Shown: positions 22,636-32,015, numbered from the stretch's first letter. The stretch is 38,678 bases of DNA from Pseudobacteriovorax antillogorgiicola (GCA_945898195.1 CAMDHM010000028.1:1-38678), one strand, 5' to 3'. Notes: generated by a model not told the origin, from the sequence alone. Numbers and translations: made by a program.

Positions 22636-23718
22636 ATGCATTTCCAAGATGCGTCCAATGCCTTGCGCGCGCTGCGTGACCAATTGCGGGGTCTTGTTTT
22701 TGGTCAGGAAGCGTTGATTGACGAAGTGGTTTGTTGCCTTGCTGCCAACGGGCATTTGTTGATGACCGGTGCTCCGGGGCTAGCCAAAACCACTTTGGTC
22801 AGATCTCTTGCCGAATTCGTCCACTTGCAATTCAAACGCATTCAATTCACGCCCGACCTTTTGCCTTCAGACATTACCGGCGCAGAAATTCTCAACATTG
22901 ATCCGGCGACTGGGCAGCGGGAATTTCGGTTTGTCCATGGTCCTGTTTTTGGCGGGCTTGTTCTTGCCGATGAAATTAATCGAGCTTCGCCTCGGACGCA
23001 GTCAGCCTTGCTTGAAGCCATGCAAGAGCGTTCGGTCACGGTGGCGGGAAAGTCCCATGAATTGCCCAAACCATTTCTTGTTTTTGCGACTCAAAATCCA
23101 TTTGAATCCGAAGGCGTTTTCCCGTTACCTGAAGCACAACTGGACCGCTTTCTGATGCACTCGTTGATCGATTATCCGGCGGCTGCGGCGGAGCTTACCA
23201 TGCTTGATGAACATGCCGCGGGCACCCTTGTTGGTGACCGTCCAGTCATGTCTGATCAGGGCGATGTTCAAGATAAAGAGAGCGCCAAGCCGCTCGTGAA
23301 GTTGGATGCCGTCGATTGCGCGGGAATTGTCGCATGCGCGAGAAAAATCCCCATCGATCCGGCGTTGCTCAAGGGTATCGTGACCTTGGTCCGCGCAACT
23401 CGACCTTCTTTAGATGCGGGTGGATCGTCGTCACAAGATGGCCAAGAGGCTCCAGCTTTTGTAAATGCATCCGTCGTTTATGGGGCTGGCCCCAGAAGCG
23501 GACTCGCACTGGTGTCTGCAGCGCGGGCCTTGGCATTACTCGAAGGCAATGAACGAGTGCAGTGGCGGCACGTAGAAAGATTGGCAAAGCCGGTGCTCAG
23601 GCACCGTATCCGCCTTAATATGGCTGCGCTTCGCGACGGTGTCACAGAAGACGCACTGGTGGACCGCTTGCTGACCTATTGTCGCGAAAAACTTAGACTT
23701 GAAACGTTGCACGGGTAA
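22636..23718 (+). CDS. MoxR-family AAA+ ATPase
   Basis: MoxR ATPases act as chaperones with VWA-domain proteins in assembly or activation of complexes. The 360-residue product has Walker A GAPGLAKTT (about residues 46-54), Walker B LVLADEINRA, the 'SALLEAMQERSVTVAG' segment and sensor-region 'FATQNPFESEGVFPLPEAQLDRF', all typical of MoxR. A non-typical linker (about 200-215, DRPVMSDQGDVQDKES) precedes the C-terminal lid. ATG at 22636 follows GGAGA at good spacing; an upstream in-frame ATG at 22495 would add 47 non-homologous residues. It is the first gene of a four-gene plus-strand operon (DUF58 at 31 nt). Confidence 0.93.
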   Translation: MHFQDASNALRALRDQLRGLVFGQEALIDEVVCCLAANGHLLMTGAPGLAKTTLVRSLAEFVHLQFKRIQFTPDLLPSDITGAEILNIDPATGQREFRFVHGPVFGGLVLADEINRASPRTQSALLEAMQERSVTVAGKSHELPKPFLVFATQNPFESEGVFPLPEAQLDRFLMHSLIDYPAAAAELTMLDEHAAGTLVGDRPVMSDQGDVQDKESAKPLVKLDAVDCAGIVACARKIPIDPALLKGIVTLVRATRPSLDAGGSSSQDGQEAPAFVNASVVYGAGPRSGLALVSAARALALLEGNERVQWRHVERLAKPVLRHRIRLNMAALRDGVTEDALVDRLLTYCREKLRLETLHG

Positions 23719-23749
23719 ATCATTTGGCTACCTTGAGGGTTGAATCGCC

Positions 23750-24706
23750 ATGCACGACCTGAGCGCTGGACTTCCTAGCGCGTCTAAACCAGACGCGCCC
23801 AAGAATACTCTGGCGGGCTTGATCCCAGGATATGAGGCGCGCCGCATTTTTGCCTCAGCTCGTTTTGCGATGCGCTCTTCAGGCGGTGCCGTGCAGCGGC
23901 TGAAGACACCCGGGCGCGTTCCTGAGGAGACCCGCCCCTACCAGGCCGGTGATCCGTTTCATTTGATTGATTGGCGGGCATTTGGTCGGACGGATCAGTT
24001 GATCCTTCGCCAGCGCCGGGAGCAAGCTCCGCAGCATGTTCGGATTCAGATATCTTTGCACGATTCGATGCATTGGCCACAGTCCCAGCCCGGTAACCGA
24101 CTCGTGACCAAATCTGAATTGGTTTGGCGTTTGGCTTTGTTTATGGGGTTTGCGCTGATGCGCCGTGGTGACATCGTTGAACTTGCGATTGAAGGTGGCC
24201 CAATTTGGCGTCCGACAGGAACCCGCATGATCGCCGATTTATTTGCGTGGTTGAAGGAGCATGATTTTAGCTCATCAGCCGTTCCTAATAATATTTTGCC
24301 GGAGATTTCGTCGGCGGGCAGATTGGCACCATCCTCACGAATCCGCCTAGTGGTTTTGAGTGATGCGCTTGAAAAAAATGGAAATTCATGGATGGCCGAT
24401 CTGCGTCCCAGTGACCTTTTTCTTCATGTTTTATCTGATAGGGAAGTCTCGGATGCTTGGCGTTCTGGGATGGATGTTTTTACGGATGAAGATTCTGAAC
24501 ACATGGGAACGAGTGCCCGTGCAATGATGCACGAATGGCAAGGACAGTGGTTGGAAGGCCGAGTTGACGCCGCGCGCAAAGGCTGGTTTGAACAAATGAA
24601 TCAGGCATTGGATAAGCGGGGAGTCGGCGCCATCCGTTTGACGGAATCGGTGCCGGTCGAATCTTTTATAGTTTTGTTTGAGTCTTGGTGCGGAGGCGCC
24701 CAGTAG
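23750..24706 (+). CDS. DUF58 domain protein
   Basis: DUF58 proteins are usual partners of MoxR ATPases and contain a VWA-like fold; their exact role is unknown. The 318-residue product has the diagnostic motif RPYQAGDPFHLIDWRAFGR (62-80) and a hydrophobic helix-rich segment about residues 122-145. No clear membrane anchor or signal peptide is seen. GAGGG precedes the ATG by about 10 nt. It is followed after 6 nt by the VWA/DUF4159 gene. The order MoxR-DUF58-VWA protein matches widely distributed clusters. Confidence 0.88.
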   Translation: MHDLSAGLPSASKPDAPKNTLAGLIPGYEARRIFASARFAMRSSGGAVQRLKTPGRVPEETRPYQAGDPFHLIDWRAFGRTDQLILRQRREQAPQHVRIQISLHDSMHWPQSQPGNRLVTKSELVWRLALFMGFALMRRGDIVELAIEGGPIWRPTGTRMIADLFAWLKEHDFSSSAVPNNILPEISSAGRLAPSSRIRLVVLSDALEKNGNSWMADLRPSDLFLHVLSDREVSDAWRSGMDVFTDEDSEHMGTSARAMMHEWQGQWLEGRVDAARKGWFEQMNQALDKRGVGAIRLTESVPVESFIVLFESWCGGAQ

Positions 24707-24712
24707 GGCATC

Positions 24713-27409
24713 TTGGAAATCCTAACATTCAAATTTTTTAAAAATATTTTTCAGGTCGCACCGCTGTCGGCTTTTGTTGCCGCTCTTGCGGCACTTGCTT
24801 TTGCCTTGTGGTGGATCGTTTTGGTTCGGCGAAATAAAGTCTGGTTTCCGCTCATGCGGCGCCTTGGAATTCCGCCTAAAGTGGCTCCGCGCTTACGGTT
24901 GGAACCACCGCCATTGATACCATTTCTTTGTTTTTTAGCGGCGGCAGGTGCAGCGACTTTGCTGGCCTTTCAGCCTGGAGTGATCGAATCACAATCCAAA
25001 AGTAAAACTAATATTGATTCCCATTTACTAATCGACCTTTCGCCATCGATGTCGCGGACGTCGCTTCCTGATCTTTTAGAAAAAACGGTTGCCGCTTGGG
25101 AGGCGTTGGCAAAAGAGGGGAAAGTAACAGTTGGCACAACACATGGACCGGAAACATCTGCTCCAAAATCCCGAGAAGAGGTTGCGGAACTAGTCAGCAA
25201 AGCAGGTTTTTCGCGGTCCGGTGTTCGCCTTGCTGGAATCCTTCAAAAGCAGTTGGCGGGATTAGAAAAAATTGACCGTATTGTTCTGCTTTCAGATGAT
25301 GACGCTCATTCTTGGGCCGGACTAAAATCAGGATTTTTTCGCGATCGCGCCGTGCTCGCGCGGGTATCGGCTGTTGTTCCTTCTGCAGTTCCCAATCTTT
25401 TTATCGAATCGGTCCACAAGACTTCGGGCTTTTCGGCTGGAAGTGTTGCCTTGACCGAGGCAGCGCCAGGGTCAGGGAAAGAAGTTTGGGAGGTTGAAAT
25501 TTTACGCCGCCGCCGCGAAGATCCAGTGGCCCTTCTTGGGGGAATGCCGGAAGCCTCGGGGACGCTGGAAGCCCTGTCCGGCGAAAAAGTAGTGGGCAGG
25601 GGCACGTGGAATTTCGGAGCCGGCGCATACCGGGTCGTGGTGTCACTTGAAATCGAATCAGCGGGGGACGTTATTGATTTTCGAATCGATCCAGAGACGA
25701 CCGACGCCATTAAAATGGATAACGAATTTCGGACGCGTCGAGAGGCTGGTCCTGGAAGTGTCAGGCTGATCAGCGAAGCCCGGGGTGAGGGCCTCCTTCA
25801 AGATGATTCTTGGCAACTCGCCACGGTGCTTGGGATTCTGGGATATGACGTGCACCGCCATGATTCAGCCGCTGCCTCTGTTGGGTTAAAGGCGTCACGA
25901 TGGATTGTGCAGACTGGGATTGCCGGACATTTGGATAATGTCTGCCCTGCTTGGCTGCGTCAGAAAATAGTTCCGACTCACAGTGTGTGGCTCGCGCCTC
26001 GCGGCAATCTAAGCGAAGTGTCATGGAATGACCTATGTACTTGTTATACGAGATTGACTGGAACCAGTAATTCGGAGCGTTTTTGTGGTGAGATAAACAC
26101 TAGGCAAGGGTGGATTGGGCTTCTGCCATCGCTTGGGGCTAAACAGGTGGGAGGGCGTCTGGGGGATGTCACAGGATCTTTTGCCTGGCGCGGAAGGCTT
26201 TTGGCGGATGGACCTGCGGATACCAGTGGTTCTATCTTGGCCTTCACGCTCCCAATTGAACCATCAATTGCCACTGGGATTGACCACGCTCGATTTCCCT
26301 TGATTTTGAAAGACCTTTTGGAGGTTGAACAGGGAAGTGCTCGCGATGCCGTAGCCAACTGGCCAAGGATTCCCGATTCTGCCGCATCTGGAGTCGATAC
26401 GGGGGATCTACCATTGAGCAATGTTCCAACGGCGGAAAGTGTTCTTCAGGCGGCTTCTGCTGCGGACCTTCCACCCTTATTCAACGCGTCAGCTTCAGGT
26501 TCTGACGGGTCCCATGCGGTGGAGGCGGACGTCAGTCAGGAGCAGGTGAATCCATGGCCTTGGGTTAGGGGATTAACGGCAGTGGCCGGTGCCGCCGTCA
26601 TCGTCGAAGTGGCGTGGCATGGTGGAAGGTGGCTTGCGATGCGTGGGGTATTTCATTTTTTTGGTTTGCTGATGGGCCTGATAGCCTTCGCCCTTGCAGC
26701 ATTGAGCGGAGCAAGCCAGGCGCGGGCCGAGATCGAAATAATTTTTGCTGGTTCTGGCCCGGCCGCTGGCGCAAGGTTTAGTCGACTATCCCGTGAGGTG
26801 GCTTCGCGAACATCCCTGACGGTGATGCCCCTATCGAGGGTCTGGAAGCCTTCTACCTTAGATGTAGCTGCTGCAAAGCCATCGGGTATCGATCAACCAT
26901 GGCTGTGGTCAAATGGTTTGAAGCCAATTGTGACCTCGGGTTCAAAATCAGGCAGGCTTCTCGTTGCCGCGGGTCGGTGGTTGCGCCGCGGAGGGTTCCT
27001 GGTGATTGAAGGGGTCGCAAATAAAGAAGCGCTCGATGCGGCATTCAAGTCGGAATTTCCTTCGGAAGCTTGGGCCCCTGTGCCCACAGACCATGAGTTG
27101 ATGCGTAGTTTTTACCTTCTAGATTCTTTGCCGGCATGTGCTCCAACGATTTGGCACCAGTTTACTTTTGATGGTCGGGTTGCTGCCGTGGCAATTCCAC
27201 AGCATTTGACTGAAATGCTGCAAGACGGCTCTGCAGCCGATGCTTTTCGCTGCCCCGGTGAAATCAAGGATTCCGAGAAGGCGGGCGTCAAGGTCAGTTC
27301 TCGTGAAAAAGGGTACCGTGCCTTTGTAAATCTGATGATGGTGGCCTTGACGACGGATTATAAAAAAGATCAGGTGCATCTCCCGGAAATTTTGAAGCGG
27401 TTGAGGTGA
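24713..27409 (+). CDS. BatA/VWA-like membrane protein with C-terminal DUF4159
   Basis: The 898-residue protein has two N-terminal membrane segments (about 15-38 and 66-90) as in BatA-type proteins. A VWA-like domain follows with a MIDAS-type DLSPS (108-112) and a downstream LLSDDD. A long middle region is not recognised. Two more hydrophobic segments occur around 620-675, one resembling an internal signal anchor (LLMGLIAFALAALS). The C-terminal ~220 residues resemble DUF4159: 'SGRLLVAAGRWLRRGGFLVI' and LMMVALTTDYKKDQVHLPEI. The start codon is TTG at 24713, 6 nt after the DUF58 stop, with no better alternative. It may form a MoxR/VWA complex at the membrane (family-based inference). Confidence 0.8.
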   Translation: MEILTFKFFKNIFQVAPLSAFVAALAALAFALWWIVLVRRNKVWFPLMRRLGIPPKVAPRLRLEPPPLIPFLCFLAAAGAATLLAFQPGVIESQSKSKTNIDSHLLIDLSPSMSRTSLPDLLEKTVAAWEALAKEGKVTVGTTHGPETSAPKSREEVAELVSKAGFSRSGVRLAGILQKQLAGLEKIDRIVLLSDDDAHSWAGLKSGFFRDRAVLARVSAVVPSAVPNLFIESVHKTSGFSAGSVALTEAAPGSGKEVWEVEILRRRREDPVALLGGMPEASGTLEALSGEKVVGRGTWNFGAGAYRVVVSLEIESAGDVIDFRIDPETTDAIKMDNEFRTRREAGPGSVRLISEARGEGLLQDDSWQLATVLGILGYDVHRHDSAAASVGLKASRWIVQTGIAGHLDNVCPAWLRQKIVPTHSVWLAPRGNLSEVSWNDLCTCYTRLTGTSNSERFCGEINTRQGWIGLLPSLGAKQVGGRLGDVTGSFAWRGRLLADGPADTSGSILAFTLPIEPSIATGIDHARFPLILKDLLEVEQGSARDAVANWPRIPDSAASGVDTGDLPLSNVPTAESVLQAASAADLPPLFNASASGSDGSHAVEADVSQEQVNPWPWVRGLTAVAGAAVIVEVAWHGGRWLAMRGVFHFFGLLMGLIAFALAALSGASQARAEIEIIFAGSGPAAGARFSRLSREVASRTSLTVMPLSRVWKPSTLDVAAAKPSGIDQPWLWSNGLKPIVTSGSKSGRLLVAAGRWLRRGGFLVIEGVANKEALDAAFKSEFPSEAWAPVPTDHELMRSFYLLDSLPACAPTIWHQFTFDGRVAAVAIPQHLTEMLQDGSAADAFRCPGEIKDSEKAGVKVSSREKGYRAFVNLMMVALTTDYKKDQVHLPEILKRLR

Positions 27410-27412
27410 ATC

Positions 27413-29821
27413 ATGTTGCAATTATGGTTTGCAATGGCGGCCAGGGTAGCCTGGTGTTTGCCATTTGTTTTGTGTTTTTTTCCTGAAAGAATTCGGGATG
27501 AAAAACCACGAAGTCCCGCCGCCAAAGTCGTTCATTTTCTGATTGATGACTCTGACAGTATGAGTTTACGTTTGGGGAACCAGCGTCGCAGTGAAGTGGC
27601 CGCGAAGATTATCTTGGATGCCGCGGCGGTTTGTCGTGATGCTGGGTGCGAGGTCAAAGCAACGCGTTTGAGTGAGCTTGATCATGGCGATATACATTCC
27701 TATTCTTGGATTGAACGGGGCTTGGGATCGTGGTGGCTTGGACTTGGTGGTGACCCCTGGGTTTTGGTTTCTGATGGGGGAGATTCCGCGCAAAATCCTG
27801 GCGCTTCGATAGAATTGAACGCCGGTTCCCTGGGGGCCGGATTGGTCGTTGGGTTTCAATCGGCGGATCCACGCAATCTATATTTTTCTTCGGTCACGGC
27901 TCCGCCTTACGCCTTCGACGGGCGACCTGCTCAAGTCAACGTGCTGGTTGCCCGTGGCGATGGGGTAAATCGCGCGGTGGGGCTTCCTGAAGAATCGGTG
28001 CAAGTTCAAGTTCGTTCCGGTGATCGCGTTCTTGCCGCAGTCGATATTCCTTTCAAGGAGACTGAGGCACAAGCCTCTGCTCGACTTGTCGTGCCGGCAC
28101 TTCCGCGGGGGGAACAACCCCTTGAATTTTTTATCCTTCCCTCACCCGAAGAAGTTATGGTGTGGGACAATTCCCTCGTGGCAGATGTGGAGGTTCTTCC
28201 AAACACCCTTGGCCTGCTGCATTTACTTGGAGCCCCTGGATGGGATGGAAGATTCTTCCGGCGGCTTGTGAAGAGCGAGCCGAAGTTTGATTTGATTAGT
28301 TTTTTTATTTTACGCGATCCGTGGGACAACCTACAGGCAAGTGATCGTGAACTCAGTCTGATTCCATTTCCTGCTGAACGCTTGTTTAAAGAAGAACTTC
28401 AAAGTTTTCGGGTTCTCGTCCTGCATGATTTTACTTTAGCTCAATTTTTGCAGCCCGATTATCAGGCGAACTTGGTTCAATTTGTTAAAAATGGCGGCGG
28501 ACTTTTGTTCATCGGTGGTCCGCGTGCCCTGCATCGCTTGGATATGGCCAGCTCACCCTTGCGTGAGATTTTGCCGTTTACGCCGGGGGCGGAATCAATT
28601 CTGCCTTATCCGCGCGGTCATGAGACGGTAGGCGGGTTTGATGGGAATCCTGAAGATGCTGGCGGCGGTGATGCACAAACTGGTGGTGGCATGGATCAGC
28701 CAGTTTTCATGGGCTCCGGTTTTGACACTCTTGGTGCCGGATATGATGGTGCCAAGTCTTTTAACATTGAGTTTGCCAAGCCTGCTCCCGATCAGCGTGA
28801 ACTGGCTAGCGTTTACGATGATTGGCTTGCGACCACTCCGGACTTGACTCGAATTAAGGGTCTAAAAGGACTCCATGTGATTCCACCTGCATTGGTGGAT
28901 GCGGCGCGTAGCACACCTTTGTTAAATGCTCGATTGTTGGATGGCACGGCAGTTCCTTTGGCTCTAGCGTCATTTCCCGGACGTGGTCGGGCCCTGTGGA
29001 TCCTCAGCGATTCAATGTGGCGCATGGCAATGGCTGAAAGTTCTGGCATCGCTCGTGAAACTTACGACCGTTTCATGCTGGGCGGGATTCAGTGGCTGCT
29101 GCGCCAGGATCTACGCAAGCCGCTGATTGCGAACCGTTTTTCGCTGCGTATGGGCGGGCAGCACGCCGGCTTTTCTGCGCGCAATGTTGTGGACTGGACC
29201 GTTCACGTCAGTGGCCCGGCAACACATCATCTAGATTTTCTTTCGCCGGGTGACGATGACCGCCGGTGGCGACTGTCTATTTGTGGCTTAGTGCAAGAAG
29301 GCCGCGCAATTTCTGTGGCACGAAGTGCATCTGACCAATTTATTTTATCTGGTGAATTGCCAGCGGGTGCTGTGCCCTCGATCCGGGAAAACTCAAGTGG
29401 GGGCAGTGGACGTCCTTTTTGCAGGGTCGAAATCGACGCGCGCCATAAGTCTTTTGGTTCCGTTAAAGCGGTATCAAGCGCTTTTATTCACAGGCCACTC
29501 AGTGACAAACAGGCACAAGATTCTGTGGCATGGCTGCGCAAGATTCAGGAGCGTACGGGAACGGCAACCGAGTTGATTCTTGTTGGTGGTGCAGATCCAT
29601 ACGAATCGCCATCAAGTGCAGGTTCCAGAATTGGTCGATGGTTGCGGGCCCATGCCTCTGCCGATGAGGAGGGTGCGGTGCAGGCTTCCGTTGCACTTGA
29701 ACCTGCACTGCCAGCTCGAGAGGATCCGTATTGGCCGTTTCGCCGATGGTGGTCATGGGCGCTTATGGTCATGATGCCAGTTGAAGTCTTGCTGCGCCGG
29801 TTGCGCAAAAGCTTTAATTGA
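27413..29821 (+). CDS. Membrane-anchored VWA protein with GATase1-like domain
   Basis: The 802-residue protein has an N-terminal membrane segment (about 7-25) and a VWA-like domain with MIDAS sequence DDSDS (45-49) and VLVSDGGDS downstream. Its central region (about 330-390) is a class-I-glutamine-amidotransferase-like fold: LVQFVKNGGGLLFIGGPRAL, where the catalytic cysteine position seems lost. A Trp/Arg-rich hydrophobic segment lies at the C-terminus (about 773-795). This architecture is typical of the last gene of MoxR-DUF58-VWA operons. GAGGT lies 6 nt upstream of the ATG and 3 nt separate it from the previous stop. It overlaps the convergent gspC-like gene by 8 nt. Confidence 0.8.
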   Translation: MLQLWFAMAARVAWCLPFVLCFFPERIRDEKPRSPAAKVVHFLIDDSDSMSLRLGNQRRSEVAAKIILDAAAVCRDAGCEVKATRLSELDHGDIHSYSWIERGLGSWWLGLGGDPWVLVSDGGDSAQNPGASIELNAGSLGAGLVVGFQSADPRNLYFSSVTAPPYAFDGRPAQVNVLVARGDGVNRAVGLPEESVQVQVRSGDRVLAAVDIPFKETEAQASARLVVPALPRGEQPLEFFILPSPEEVMVWDNSLVADVEVLPNTLGLLHLLGAPGWDGRFFRRLVKSEPKFDLISFFILRDPWDNLQASDRELSLIPFPAERLFKEELQSFRVLVLHDFTLAQFLQPDYQANLVQFVKNGGGLLFIGGPRALHRLDMASSPLREILPFTPGAESILPYPRGHETVGGFDGNPEDAGGGDAQTGGGMDQPVFMGSGFDTLGAGYDGAKSFNIEFAKPAPDQRELASVYDDWLATTPDLTRIKGLKGLHVIPPALVDAARSTPLLNARLLDGTAVPLALASFPGRGRALWILSDSMWRMAMAESSGIARETYDRFMLGGIQWLLRQDLRKPLIANRFSLRMGGQHAGFSARNVVDWTVHVSGPATHHLDFLSPGDDDRRWRLSICGLVQEGRAISVARSASDQFILSGELPAGAVPSIRENSSGGSGRPFCRVEIDARHKSFGSVKAVSSAFIHRPLSDKQAQDSVAWLRKIQERTGTATELILVGGADPYESPSSAGSRIGRWLRAHASADEEGAVQASVALEPALPAREDPYWPFRRWWSWALMVMMPVEVLLRRLRKSFN

Positions 29822-30596
29822 CGTTGATTTGGACGCGCTGCGCGCTCCCGCTGCGTTTATATTCGATTTCCATCTGGTCGGCCTGCTTTAAGGACTTCAA
29901 TAGGGTGACGGCTTCTGAAACGCTATTTAGCTTCTGACCGTTGATGCCTGTGATGACGTCGTTATCCTGGATTCCGCTTTTGGCGTAGATGCTGTCTTGA
30001 TCAATTTGGGTAAATTTAAAGCCAACCAAGGCGCCATTCTCCATAGCCGGTTCGGCGGTGGCCTGCATCAAGACCTTGGCCAGGTCTTGGTTCACTAAAC
30101 GATCCCGATAATTGGATGACATTTTGATCTGATCACGATTTCGCTCAAAACCATCCTCGCGATAGGTATCTCCAGTTCCGCCAGCAGCGGGCCCTTTGGC
30201 GGGGTCTGCGGCGACCGATCCGCTGTTAAACTCACGTGCAAACTTATCTTGGAAGACCAGTAAAAGTGTTTTGTCCGGGCGTTCGACGATGATGTATTTG
30301 GCGTGAACTTCGGTAACGACATAGGCTTTGGCAAGGATTTGGTACCCGGTTTTGACGGCCTTTACAGTGCCCGTTGCCGCTTCCTTAATAAGGGCCACGG
30401 CGTTGCCACTTCCAGCGGGCACGATGGTGCCCATTATTGTGAGGCCAATGGCGCTGTCACCGCTGCGTGGAAGTTTCGTATGATCAGCCTTCTGTGCCAG
30501 GAGCCAGCCGCCAGAAATTAGTGCCACGGCGAAAAATAGCGCGGCTATTGGTAGCGTATCGCGTAAGGAGCTAATTTTCATATCGTCTGCCGGCAT
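29814..30596 (-). CDS. gspC: GspC-like type II secretion protein (HR and PDZ domains)
   Basis: GspC connects the type II secretion inner-membrane platform to the GspD secretin. The 260-residue product has an N-terminal membrane segment (about 15-33). A homology-region domain lies at about 48-115, with LTIMGTIVPAGSGNAVALI and the repeated 'YVVTEVHAKYIIVERPDKT' pattern. A linker follows, then a PDZ domain (about 172-258) with 'YAKSGIQDNDVITGINGQKL' and 'SVSEAVTLLKSL'. ATG at 30596 gives MPADDM; an internal ATG 5 codons later is possible. No gspD or gspE lies in the window, so it is isolated from the expected operon here. Confidence 0.8.
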   Translation of the reverse strand: MPADDMKISSLRDTLPIAALFFAVALISGGWLLAQKADHTKLPRSGDSAIGLTIMGTIVPAGSGNAVALIKEAATGTVKAVKTGYQILAKAYVVTEVHAKYIIVERPDKTLLLVFQDKFAREFNSGSVAADPAKGPAAGGTGDTYREDGFERNRDQIKMSSNYRDRLVNQDLAKVLMQATAEPAMENGALVGFKFTQIDQDSIYAKSGIQDNDVITGINGQKLNSVSEAVTLLKSLKQADQMEIEYKRSGSAQRVQINVN

Positions 30597-30804
30597 ATGC
30601 TTTTTAAACCCCGATGTTCCATTCAGGTTTCGGCAAAATAAATCTGACCTTGATAGTGGTTTGTCTGGATGGGTAAATCGCTTAAATACCGAAACGAGTG
30701 GTTAAAGGTCTAAAATTGCGCTTTAATTAATCAGAAGTTTGAAATTCATCAAGGTTTTTGAGTTTACCGGTCCTTGTGGCCCTAGACATTCCACGGAGTC
30801 GGGA

Positions 30805-31512
30805 TTGATCAAGCAAAAGCGGGTCCGAAAGGTCCTCAACAACAAAATCCAGCAGCTCAACGACATTATTGCTGACATCGATATGTTGCTCACGGAAATG
30901 GAGACCGAATTTTTCCGGGTGTGCATTTTCGGTTCTGCGCGCATCGATCCTGCAAGTCCTTTTTACCGTCAGGTGGAAGATCTCGCGGGAGCCTTGGCCA
31001 GCCGCGGGATTGATATTGTCACGGGGGGCGGGCCCGGATTGATGGAGGCAGCGAATAAGGGGGCCAAGGATGGTGGTATCAAATCACGTTCGATTGGGCT
31101 GCCGATTGATCTGCCGTTTGAGAACGATGCAAATTCTCACCTTGATGTGAAGCATCAGCATAGAAGGTTTTCATCCCGTCTTGATGAGTTTATGCGAATT
31201 TCCCACGCGGTTATTGTCACTCCAGGTGGCATTGGAACGTGCCTTGAGCTTTTTTACACATGGCAATTGATGCAGGTTGGTCACATCAAGCAACGCCCCC
31301 TAATTCTACTTGGCAGTGAGATGTGGAATAGTTTGATGAAATGGCTTGAAGACCATCCATTGCAACAAGAACTCATGTCACGTCGCGACTTCGATATGCT
31401 GATTGTCGTCGACTCGGTTGAAGAGGTTCTCAGGGCTCTTGAACCCGAAATTATCAAATTTCGGGCAGAGCACGCCGCGTCGATGGTAGTTGGGGCTCCT
31501 CCGCAGGCTTAA
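30805..31512 (+). CDS. LOG / TIGR00730 family Rossmann-fold protein
   Basis: Members include cytokinin-riboside 5'-monophosphate phosphoribohydrolases and other nucleoside-monophosphate hydrolases, often annotated 'lysine decarboxylase family'. Visible motifs are VCIFGSARI near the N-terminus, GGGPGLMEAANKGA (75-88) and the active-site-like PGGIGTCLELFYTWQL (140-155). TTG at 30805 was chosen because GGAG lies 7 nt upstream; TTG at 30739 would add 22 residues and lacks a good ribosome-binding site. The stop overlaps the stop of the convergent PilZ gene. The exact substrate is unknown. Confidence 0.8.
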   Translation: MIKQKRVRKVLNNKIQQLNDIIADIDMLLTEMETEFFRVCIFGSARIDPASPFYRQVEDLAGALASRGIDIVTGGGPGLMEAANKGAKDGGIKSRSIGLPIDLPFENDANSHLDVKHQHRRFSSRLDEFMRISHAVIVTPGGIGTCLELFYTWQLMQVGHIKQRPLILLGSEMWNSLMKWLEDHPLQQELMSRRDFDMLIVVDSVEEVLRALEPEIIKFRAEHAASMVVGAPPQA

Positions 31513-31958
31513 TGCGATTCGGGAAGGGCTTTTTTGGCTTCAGAAGGTGTTCCGACCATGACGAGATGGCCGGCATATTCCTCTAAATGCCGAAAGCAAA
31601 GTTCCCAGACGTCGCTTTCGCCACCTTCAATCTGGACAATTTTCACTCCGTATTGAATCAATCCAGCTGGGGAATGTGCAAGGCGTACGACTTTTCCGAT
31701 GCATTGCACGGGCCTCTGCAGCCATTGCATTCCAGGGTCAACGGTCATTTCCAAAAGGGTATTAACGTTGAAGGGTATTCGACCTTGACTCTCATATTCC
31801 ATCAAGATGCCAGATTTAGAAATGTTGGCACTCACCAATTCATATTCCACTGGAACGCCAAGGGTACGGGATGACACCCGCAATGCCTGATCAAGCGTTC
31901 GGTAACGTGGTGCGGCAGTTTTAGCCTGAGCCCCGCGGACATTTCGATCATTCGTCAT
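31509..31958 (-). CDS. PilZ-domain-like protein
   Basis: PilZ domains bind cyclic-di-GMP. The 149-residue product has the variant NISKSG (45-50) where the family has D/NxSxxG, followed by strands ILMEY, TLLEMTV, VQCIGKVVRL and IQYGVKIVQIEG, as in PilZ. Basic residues upstream (PRYRTLDQALRVSSR) are candidates for the RxxxR element, but this element is not clear. A strong AGGAGGG lies 7 nt upstream of the ATG and falls inside an inverted repeat. It follows two prepilin genes in the same orientation and could link c-di-GMP to them (inference). It shares the stop region with the convergent LOG gene. Confidence 0.7.
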   Translation of the reverse strand: MTNDRNVRGAQAKTAAPRYRTLDQALRVSSRTLGVPVEYELVSANISKSGILMEYESQGRIPFNVNTLLEMTVDPGMQWLQRPVQCIGKVVRLAHSPAGLIQYGVKIVQIEGGESDVWELCFRHLEEYAGHLVMVGTPSEAKKALPESH

Positions 31959-31968
31959 GATTAATCCC

Positions 31969-32004
31969 TCCTGACAATCCCTTTATCGGCACGGCAGGTC
32001 AGGA
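31969..32004 (-). promoter_or_regulatory. Inverted repeat covering the PilZ Shine-Dalgarno
   Basis: TCCTGAC (31969-31975) and GTCAGGA (31998-32004) are perfect 7-bp arms separated by 22 nt. On the minus-strand transcript the near arm reads GTCAGGA and contains the AGGA of the AGGAGGG ribosome-binding site for the ATG at 31958. Pairing would reduce access to it, so translational control is possible. Confidence 0.5.
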
Positions 32005-32015
32005 CTTTATGGCGA

